From positions 1 through 12,011 of the forward strand of contig JALVPA010000136.1 of NCBI GenBank assembly GCA_027026055.1: 12,011 nt of DNA. The letters run 5' to 3'. Numbering within the stretch: position 1 is the first letter of the stretch; every line of letters begins with the position of its first letter. Made by a program: the position numbers and the translations under genes. Below, piece after piece: positions 7,530 through 12,011 of this stretch. Source of the stretch: Campylobacteraceae bacterium (GTDB lineage Bacteria > Campylobacterota > Campylobacteria > Campylobacterales > Sulfurovaceae). The notes beneath the pieces were generated by a model. It was not told where the DNA came from and made no database searches. It saw nothing but the letters and a program-made list of their open reading frames with translations.

Positions 7530-8969
7530 TTAAGAGGCCTCGGTGGCATAGGAAAGATACGGAACCAACAGTTTCGGGTGTTTGGGTATCGTTAACAAAA
7601 AATCTTTCAATGTCGTAGAGAGATACAAAAACCAATCGTGACGCGTAAACTCTTCTTCGAAAGGAACGATTTGCAATATCTTTTGCATGGTGTGGAGTTT
7701 GCGAACGGGATTGGCTATCTCTTTTTCTATGCGAACGGGATAGTTGAAGATTCCCGAAAGCGCTTCGTAGTGTTCGATGACATGACGTTTTGCTTCGAAA
7801 TCCCCTTCGGGGTCGAAATAACACAAACACAGCGCCAACTTCAACGACTCGGCGATATCGAAGGCTGTCGAAGAGATCGACTCCATTTTGTCCGTTTCGT
7901 CCATCGTCACCACGGCGCTTTCGATTGACTCGAGCGCGATTTCGCCGAAAAGATAGACCGTTTTTTTCAAATCGTAGAGCGTTTTGGAGACGATCTTGTT
8001 TTTAAAGGTACGTTGCGAACACAGAATCGAGCCGATGTCGAAATATTGGATATCGTATTCGACGAGTCGAAATATTTCGCTGTCATCGTAACATACGTGC
8101 ACGAAAATTTTGTCCGATTCGTAAGATTTAATCTCTTCGAGCAATGTAAAATCGTTGATATGCAAAATACGGATATGCAACCGTTTCTCTTGCAAATGTT
8201 CTCGCAGATAAAACGCCTCTTTAAGATAACGCAATGCCTCTTTTTTGTCGAGATCGAAATCCAAGAGTAAATAGAGATCTTTACCGAAAGGCTCCGGGAA
8301 AAGTCCGATACGTTTGTTGACCGTTCGATAGACGCTATCGAGCACCAAAGGGTTGCCTACCGCCAAGATCGTATCGTTGGGACGCAGCATCGTCGCATTG
8401 GTGGGCAGTATCTGTTTGTCGTTACGATAAACGGCGGCGATCTTCCACTTGCGTTGTAAAATGGAGCCTACGTGCCTGAACGCGAAGGTACTGCCGAACG
8501 GAATCAATATCTCCATAATCTCGCCTTTTCCCAATCCGACGTTTTGCGCCACGACCGGCACATCCGGCAAATGATCGTAAAGATGCGCCGCCATCAACTC
8601 GTTCGTATCCAACACGGTGGTGTTGACCTCGTCGCGTCCTATTTTGCCGTCGTCCCACTGGTCGGTCAAAACGACATGGATCTTCGTATCGATCATACGA
8701 ATGTTTTTGAGCGCGTAATAAGCGTCTTCTTTGTTTTTCATGACGATAAAGGCATAGGCGAAATCGATTTCGCTCATGATATGTTTGACCCTGGCGTAAC
8801 TGGTGGGGTCGGCTTTGACAAAAGTGATGTTTTGGGTATTGGTACGCTCAGAAGCGTTTGCGTCGAAACAAGTGACATAGTAGCGATGAGAGACGACGCG
8901 TTTTCGCCCTATCCATTCTACGAAGTGTTTGGCGACGGCGCCGTCGGCAAGTATCAAAATGTTTTTCAA
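7530..8969 (-). CDS. TrkA/RCK-like cytosolic protein of the COG3400 family
   Basis: This 479-residue protein has no membrane segment. Residues 1-125 look like a TrkA-N (RCK-N) Rossmann domain: an opening ILILADG strand and loop, an acidic residue after the second strand (Asp36) and YAFIVMKNKEDAYYALKNI in the middle. The glycine-rich loop is degenerate, ADGAVA where GxGxxG is expected. Residues 143-207 resemble an RCK-C (TrkA-C) ligand-binding domain (GEIMEILIPFGS through LRPNDTILAVGNP). The remaining 270 residues are not a domain I can name. From memory it corresponds to H. pylori HP0282, annotated as a COG3400 or potassium-transport TrkA-like protein. RCK domains gate potassium channels or transporters by binding nucleotides, but no potassium transporter is adjacent, so its partner is unknown. 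The start is a TTG with AGGA 7 nt upstream. It is the likely first gene of the minus-strand operon. Confidence 0.85.
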   Translation of the reverse strand: MKNILILADGAVAKHFVEWIGRKRVVSHRYYVTCFDANASERTNTQNITFVKADPTSYARVKHIMSEIDFAYAFIVMKNKEDAYYALKNIRMIDTKIHVVLTDQWDDGKIGRDEVNTTVLDTNELMAAHLYDHLPDVPVVAQNVGLGKGEIMEILIPFGSTFAFRHVGSILQRKWKIAAVYRNDKQILPTNATMLRPNDTILAVGNPLVLDSVYRTVNKRIGLFPEPFGKDLYLLLDFDLDKKEALRYLKEAFYLREHLQEKRLHIRILHINDFTLLEEIKSYESDKIFVHVCYDDSEIFRLVEYDIQYFDIGSILCSQRTFKNKIVSKTLYDLKKTVYLFGEIALESIESAVVTMDETDKMESISSTAFDIAESLKLALCLCYFDPEGDFEAKRHVIEHYEALSGIFNYPVRIEKEIANPVRKLHTMQKILQIVPFEEEFTRHDWFLYLSTTLKDFLLTIPKHPKLLVPYLSYATEAS

Positions 8970-8976
8970 ATCGCTG

Positions 8977-8980
8977 TCCT
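8977..8980 (-). promoter_or_regulatory. Shine-Dalgarno for the TTG start of the COG3400 gene
   Basis: AGGA lies 7 nt before the TTG at 8969-8967. No ATG or GTG occurs in frame just upstream, so TTG is the best start; it fits the conserved opening KNILILADG. Confidence 0.6.
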
Positions 8981-8993
8981 AAATCGTTTTGGC

Positions 8994-8999
8994 TATAAT
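8994..8999 (+). promoter_or_regulatory. Candidate -10 box of tgt
   Basis: A perfect TATAAT lies 29 nt before the tgt ATG. No -35 is evident at the usual distance. It is interleaved with the opposing -10 box at 9018-9023, so the two promoters share one 59-nt spacer. Confidence 0.55.
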
Positions 9000-9017
9000 T
9001 TCGAAAATCGAGGAGCT

Positions 9018-9023
9018 ATTATA
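9018..9023 (-). promoter_or_regulatory. Candidate -10 box of the minus-strand operon
   Basis: A perfect TATAAT on the minus strand lies 48 nt before the TTG start of the COG3400 gene. There is no recognisable -35, as is usual for sigma-70 promoters of Campylobacterota. It lies just upstream of the tgt start codon and would drive the nine-gene operon. Confidence 0.5.
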
Positions 9024-9028
9024 ACACA

Positions 9029-10156
9029 ATGGAATTTCGGATAGATAAACGAGACGGCGATGCGCGCGCCTGCACAATCGAAACGGCGCACTCTACGATA
9101 CGCACGCCCGTCTTTATGCCCGTAGGTACCGTAGGCGCCGTTAAAGCGCTCGACGCCGTCGACTTGCAAACGATACTAAAGCCCGACATCATCCTTGCCA
9201 ACACCTATCATATGTATTTGCGTCCGGGCGACGAAACGGTAGCGAAGATGGGAAAATTGCACGGATTTACGCGCTTTGAAAAGAGTTTTTTGACCGATAG
9301 CGGCGGCTTTCAAGCCTTTTCACTCGGCGACAATGTCAAAATCGACGACGAGGGCATCATGTTTTGCAGCCATATCGACGGCTCGAAACACTATTTTACC
9401 CCCGAAAAGGTCATCGACATCCAAATCAACCTCGGCTCGGACATTATGATGATTCTCGACGACCTCGTTGCATTGCCCGCGACAAAAGAGCGTATCGCCG
9501 CCAGTATCGAACGCACCTCGCGTTGGGCGCAACGCTCCGCCGACTACTTTCGCGCAAAACAAGACCAAGGCATTGCGACTGAGCAAAACATTTTCGCCAT
9601 TATCCAAGGCGGTACGGACCCCGAGTTTCGCAGACGCTCCGCCGAGTCGCTATGCGAGATGGATTTCGACGGCTTCGCCATCGGGGGTCTGAGCGTCGGC
9701 GAAAGCAACGCCGAAATGTACGATACCGTATCTGTGACGATTCCTTTTATGCCCGAGGAGAAACCGCGTTATTTGATGGGGGTCGGTACGCCAGAAGATT
9801 TGGTTGAAAACGTCTATCGCGGCATCGATATGTTCGATTGCGTGATGCCCACGCGCAATGCCAGAAACGGCACGCTTTTTACCTCATTCGGCAAAGTCAC
9901 TATCAAAAAAGCGATCTATACCCTCGACGAAAACCCTATCGACCCCGAATGCGACTGCATGGTGTGTCGTACCTACTCGCGAGCCTACTTGCGCCATCTC
10001 TTCCGCGCAAAAGAGTTGACCTACTTCAGATTGGCGACGATCCACAACCTCCACTACTATCTGCACCTGATGTCTCAAATGCGCGATGCGATTTTGCGTG
10101 GTGAATTCGAAACATTTCGCAAAGATTTTTACGAAAAACGTCGTAAATGCGACTAA
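9029..10156 (+). CDS. tgt: tRNA-guanine(34) transglycosylase (queuosine synthesis)
   Basis: The 375-residue enzyme swaps guanine for preQ1 at the wobble position of GUN-anticodon tRNAs. Signature elements are in place: TDSGGFQAFSLG with the catalytic Asp90, GGLSVGES, GVGTPEDLVENVYRG, and GIDMFDCVMPTRNARNG with the nucleophile Asp270. The zinc site is Cys308, Cys310, Cys313 and His339, the last 31 residues after the first cysteine as in Z. mobilis Tgt. Length is typical. The ATG is preceded by AGGAG at 9011-9015, 13 nt away, which is rather far and may mean modest translation. The gene stands alone on the plus strand, divergent from the COG3400 gene. The stop codon sits in the loop of a small GCGAC/GTCGC hairpin with no T-tract. 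Confidence 0.97.
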   Translation: MEFRIDKRDGDARACTIETAHSTIRTPVFMPVGTVGAVKALDAVDLQTILKPDIILANTYHMYLRPGDETVAKMGKLHGFTRFEKSFLTDSGGFQAFSLGDNVKIDDEGIMFCSHIDGSKHYFTPEKVIDIQINLGSDIMMILDDLVALPATKERIAASIERTSRWAQRSADYFRAKQDQGIATEQNIFAIIQGGTDPEFRRRSAESLCEMDFDGFAIGGLSVGESNAEMYDTVSVTIPFMPEEKPRYLMGVGTPEDLVENVYRGIDMFDCVMPTRNARNGTLFTSFGKVTIKKAIYTLDENPIDPECDCMVCRTYSRAYLRHLFRAKELTYFRLATIHNLHYYLHLMSQMRDAILRGEFETFRKDFYEKRRKCD

Positions 10157-10193
10157 AGTCGCGCCTAATATCAAGCATGAGAGTGTAGACTTT

Positions 10194-10199
10194 TATATC
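10194..10199 (+). promoter_or_regulatory. Weak candidate -10 box of the HicA-like gene
   Basis: TATATC lies 29 nt before the ATG in the 72-nt gap after tgt. It matches TATAAT at four of six bases and has no -35, so read-through from tgt is equally possible. Nothing else is visible in the gap apart from the AAAGGA ribosome site at 10217-10222. Confidence 0.3.
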
Positions 10200-10228
10200 G
10201 CAACAACTCAAAAACGAAAGGAAAACGT

Positions 10229-10492
10229 ATGAGTCACAAACACAAAGCGAAGATAGAAAAAGTATTTGAACACCCCACCTCCGCCAATATCGACGTCAAA
10301 AAACTAATTGCGGCATTGGAACATTACGGCGTGAAGGTTGAAATGACAAAAAAGCACAAAGTCAAACTCTTCCATAACAATAAAGAGTTCGTACTACCCT
10401 TGCCGCACGCAGAGACCTTACCAAAAGACGAAGTGGTACTGCTAAGACACTGGCTCGAGGAAGTGGGGCTTACTCCCGAAAATATCGCATAA
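10229..10492 (+). CDS. HicA-like (YcfA fold) small protein, no adjacent HicB
   Basis: This 87-residue basic protein opens with SHKHKAKIEKVFEHP and continues DVKKLIAALEHYGVKVE, KKHKVKLF, EFVLPLPH and then LRHWLEEVGLTPEN. The arrangement of helix, three strands and helix, with a PLPH turn before the last helix and the closing (L)(E/K)xxGL, is that of the HicA/YcfA double-stranded-RNA-binding-like fold. The solo subgroup that starts S-K-H-K-x-x-L-E is often annotated as HicA family toxin. Candidate functional histidines are His43 and His60; the SHH catalytic motif of true HicA is not exact. The AAAGGA ribosome site is 6 nt from the ATG. No HicB-like gene lies next to it on either strand, so activity as an mRNA interferase toxin is doubtful. 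Its stop codon is 1 nt from the stop of the opposing STAS-like gene. It could instead be a housekeeping RNA-binding protein. Confidence 0.75.
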   Translation: MSHKHKAKIEKVFEHPTSANIDVKKLIAALEHYGVKVEMTKKHKVKLFHNNKEFVLPLPHAETLPKDEVVLLRHWLEEVGLTPENIA

Positions 10493-10493
10493 A

Positions 10494-10874
10494 TTACGCG
10501 TCGTCGTTCTCCGAAGCCTTTACCCATCTTTTGGCTTCTTCGTAAGCGTCATAGGGGAAGCGGCGTATCTCCGCGGCGATAAAATGCTCGGCAAGACGTT
10601 CTTTCCATTCGCCGATAGGCGAATCGGTGACAAGCGCAATGCGTTTGACTTTTTTGTGCTGATTTTTGACAAATTTCAAATACCCCAAACACGCTGCAAA
10701 CTCCTCATAAGGCGGAAACGTTTCCGCCAATACGACAAAGCCGTCCAATCTCTTGTGAATTTTGATAAACGGATCGAGAATTTTGGGCAAAATTTCAAAA
10801 TCGCTCTCTTTTAATTCTCCCTCGGGTTCAAAAGTAACTATCGGCGACTCTTTATCAAACGTAATATTGATCAT
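10494..10874 (-). CDS. SpoIIAA-like / STAS-SEC14 domain protein
   Basis: The 126-residue acidic protein begins MINITFDKESPIVTFEPEGELKESD, with a first strand pair and then a charged helix (FEILPKILDPFIK). It continues with a central hydrophobic strand (DGFVVLAE), the helix FAACLGYLKFV, the strand KVKRIALVTDSP and a C-terminal helix (YDAYEEAKRWV). This is the alternation of the SpoIIAA-like (DUF3478, PF11964) STAS/SEC14 fold, and the length is typical. The partner and function are unknown; proteins of this kind bind lipids or act as small regulators. The ATG at 10874 has an excellent AAAGAGGAG (10881-10889), 6 nt away. A longer reading from 10910 would start inside the AT-rich spacer and is rejected. 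The gene is convergent with the HicA-like gene and divergent from lemA. Confidence 0.8.
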   Translation of the reverse strand: MINITFDKESPIVTFEPEGELKESDFEILPKILDPFIKIHKRLDGFVVLAETFPPYEEFAACLGYLKFVKNQHKKVKRIALVTDSPIGEWKERLAEHFIAAEIRRFPYDAYEEAKRWVKASENDDA

Positions 10875-10900
10875 TGATATCTCCTCTTTATCAAAATAAT

Positions 10901-10906
10901 ATTTTA
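10901..10906 (-). promoter_or_regulatory. Candidate -10 box of the STAS-like gene
   Basis: TAAAAT on the minus strand, one mismatch from TATAAT, lies 26 nt before the ATG in very AT-rich DNA. Other weak -10-like strings occur nearby, so the exact box is uncertain. Confidence 0.35.
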
Positions 10907-11009
10907 ACATAAATTTATTTAGTAAAAACTATTCGTTTTTATTATCTTTTGTGCTTGTAATATTAATATTTAGGAAAAATTTACAATTGCATAAAGAAAC
11001 CGTCGCGTA

Positions 11010-11018
11010 TGCTATAAT
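11010..11018 (+). promoter_or_regulatory. Extended -10 promoter of the lemA operon
   Basis: TGCTATAAT is an exact extended -10 element (TGn plus TATAAT). It ends 34 nt before the lemA ATG, leaving a leader of about 25-30 nt that contains AAAGGAG. No good -35 is present; an extended -10 can work without one. Confidence 0.65.
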
Positions 11019-11052
11019 GACAATATGGTCGAATCACAACAAAGGAGTTGCG

Positions 11053-11616
11053 ATGAGTACGGGTAGTATCGTTTTGTTGATAATTGTAGGTATCGCGTTA
11101 TATCTTATCGTCATCTATAACAAATTGGTCGCTTTACGCGCCGGAATCGACGCTGCATGGTCGGATATCGACGTTCAGCTCAAAAGACGCTACGATCTGA
11201 TTCCGGCATTAGTCGAAACGGTCAAAGGTTACAAAGAGTACGAAGGCGAAACGCTCGAAAAGGTGATCGCCGCAAGGCAAAAAGGCTTGACTGCCGACAG
11301 CGTCGCGGAAAAAGCCGAAGCGGCCAATATGCTAAGCGGTGCGTTGGGTAAACTGTTTGCGTTGGCGGAAGCCTATCCCGATCTCAAAGCCAACACGAAC
11401 TTTCTCAAGCTGCAAGACGAGCTGAGCCGACTCGAAGAGGCGATTCAAAACGCCAGACGCTACTACAACGCTATCGTACGAGACTACAATGCCAAGATAG
11501 CTTCTTTCCCCGACCTCATCGTCGCTCAAAAGTTCGATTTTACCCCGAGAGACTATTTCGAACTCGACGAAAAGGAGGCCGAAGCGGTCAAGGAGATGCC
11601 GAAAATCTCCTTTTAG
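11053..11616 (+). CDS. lemA: LemA family protein
   Basis: The 187-residue protein has one N-terminal membrane anchor (about 5-22) followed by a helical bundle. The LemA family landmarks are present: VIYNKLVALR, AWSDIDVQLKRRYDLIPALVETVKGY, EAANMLSGALGKLFALAEAYPDLKAN, the NFLKLQDELSRLE and RRYYNAIVRDYNAKI segments, and a closing FPDLIVAQKFDF. Length matches the family (about 185-200). The function is unclear; LemA proteins are membrane-anchored scaffolds that often sit beside DUF2207 proteins, as here. The start is the ATG with AAAGGAG (11041-11047) 5 nt upstream; upstream sequence from 10951 is promoter, not coding. It lies 8 nt before the DUF2207 gene and is surely cotranscribed with it. Confidence 0.95.
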   Translation: MSTGSIVLLIIVGIALYLIVIYNKLVALRAGIDAAWSDIDVQLKRRYDLIPALVETVKGYKEYEGETLEKVIAARQKGLTADSVAEKAEAANMLSGALGKLFALAEAYPDLKANTNFLKLQDELSRLEEAIQNARRYYNAIVRDYNAKIASFPDLIVAQKFDFTPRDYFELDEKEAEAVKEMPKISF

Positions 11617-11624
11617 GCGAGACG

Positions 11625-12011
11625 ATGCGAAAGCTACAGTTCTTCCTCCTCTTAGGACTCTTTCTTTCTCCGCTACAGGCGGAAAAGATCCGCAACTACG
11701 ATATCGACGTCACGATCGAAAAGAGCGGCCGAGCGAAAATTCGCGAAAGTATTCTGTACGACTTCGAAGGCCTCTACAAACACGGCATATTCAGAGACAT
11801 TCCGTTGCAGATACGTTATGCGGGAGAGATACGCGATATCGGTGTCGATATCCTCGAAGTCAAGGTCGACGGCGTACCGGCTCAAGTAAAGCCTCTTACG
11901 CTTTTCGATAAAAGGTCGGGTAAAGTGCTTCGCTTGAGGATAGGCAATCCCGATACGACAATTACGGGTAAGCATCGTTACGAGATAGCCTATATGGTCG
12001 CACGTCCCGTG
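11625..12011 (+). CDS. DUF2207 (YciQ-like) membrane protein, N-terminal part
   Basis: The frame runs off the right edge after 129 codons. It starts with a signal peptide (MRKLQFFLLLGLFLSPLQA, cleavage probably after residue 19). The mature part reads KIRNYDIDVTIEKSG, then AKIRESILYDF, GIFRDIPLQIRY and later HRYEIAYMV. The Y-D-V-x-I-x-K-x-G-x-x-x-I-x-E-x-I pattern and the H-G-I-F-R-D-I-P motif are typical of the N-terminal extracytoplasmic beta domain of DUF2207 proteins, which end in membrane helices beyond the window. It follows lemA by 8 nt, a pairing seen in many bacteria. The start ATG has an AGGCGA-like site that overlaps the lemA stop. The role is unknown; it presumably works with LemA at the membrane. 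Confidence 0.9.
   Translation, partial: MRKLQFFLLLGLFLSPLQAEKIRNYDIDVTIEKSGRAKIRESILYDFEGLYKHGIFRDIPLQIRYAGEIRDIGVDILEVKVDGVPAQVKPLTLFDKRSGKVLRLRIGNPDTTITGKHRYEIAYMVARPV

Larger units (their letters stand above)
10875..11052. other. AT-rich divergent intergenic spacer
   Basis: This 178-nt stretch separates the divergent STAS-like and lemA genes and is markedly richer in A/T than the coding DNA (for example 10891-10990). It holds the two ribosome sites and the candidate promoters, and has no convincing open reading frame. A plus-strand frame is open from 10951, but its first 34 codons have AT-rich, unconserved content and no ribosome site. I see no riboswitch-like structure. Confidence 0.6.

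Noticed and set aside
7507..7537. CTTAAC / GTTAAG inverted repeat between the COG3400 gene and aroB as a terminator or operator
   Set aside because: A six-base stem with a long loop and no T-tract; it also overlaps the stop codon, and chance is a sufficient explanation.
10149..10162. GCGAC-TAAA-GTCGC hairpin across the tgt stop codon as a terminator
   Set aside because: The stem is only five base pairs and no T-run follows, so it is unlikely to end transcription by itself.
10951..11052. N-terminal extension of LemA from an ATG at 10951
   Set aside because: The stretch contains the extended -10 promoter and the ribosome site; the encoded 34 residues do not resemble a LemA N-terminus, while the 11053 start gives the expected membrane anchor.
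1..12011. Many GATATC and TCGATA-like palindromic words as a possible repeat or binding-site array
   Set aside because: They occur inside coding sequence throughout and follow from frequent Asp-Ile, Ile-Asp and Arg-Tyr codon pairs; there is no regular spacing.
1..12011. CRISPR arrays, insertion sequences, attachment sites, tRNA or rRNA genes
   Set aside because: I found no regularly spaced direct repeats, transposase motifs, cloverleaf-like sequences or rRNA blocks.

Overview
The window looks like the chromosome of a member of the Campylobacterota (former Epsilonproteobacteria), probably a free-living Sulfurovum/Sulfurimonas-like type rather than a host-adapted, AT-rich Helicobacter or Campylobacter, since the coding DNA is close to balanced in base composition. 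Three things point there. The block tgt / TrkA-like COG3400 protein / aroB / MscS channel / MtaB / FtsH-like ATPase is, from memory, the order of H. pylori HP0281-HP0286. Two proteins are of Campylobacterota-typical kinds (BioV-type esterase, MagIII-type glycosylase). The best promoter signals are -10 boxes without a clear -35. The genus is inference.

Layout. Positions 1-8969 hold nine genes packed on the minus strand. In order of transcription they are a cytosolic RCK/TrkA-like protein, aroB, an MscS-family channel, mtaB, an FtsH-like membrane AAA ATPase, a BioV-like esterase, a NUDIX hydrolase, a MagIII-type DNA glycosylase and the first 60 codons of radC. From the channel to the glycosylase the genes overlap by 4 or 14 nt or are 17 nt apart, so this is one translationally coupled operon. 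GTG and TTG starts are common. tgt diverges from it across a 59-nt spacer with interleaved -10 boxes. After tgt come a small HicA-like protein (+), a convergent SpoIIAA/STAS-like protein (-) whose stop codon lies one base away, a 178-nt AT-rich divergent spacer, and a lemA / DUF2207 pair (+) that runs off the window.

How the genes fit together. Most are housekeeping: tRNA anticodon-loop modification (Tgt at position 34, MtaB at position 37), the shikimate pathway (AroB), osmotic protection (MscS), biotin precursor synthesis (BioV), and nucleotide or DNA repair (NUDIX, MagIII, RadC). The most notable observation is that the FtsH-like protein keeps an intact AAA ATPase but has lost the HExxH zinc-protease motif (it reads YQAGK). 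It therefore looks like a membrane-anchored unfoldase or chaperone, or a pseudo-protease subunit, rather than a protease. A second point of interest is a HicA-fold protein with no HicB antitoxin beside it. I see no CRISPR array, insertion sequence, prophage, tRNA or rRNA, and no clear sign of a wholly new multi-gene system.
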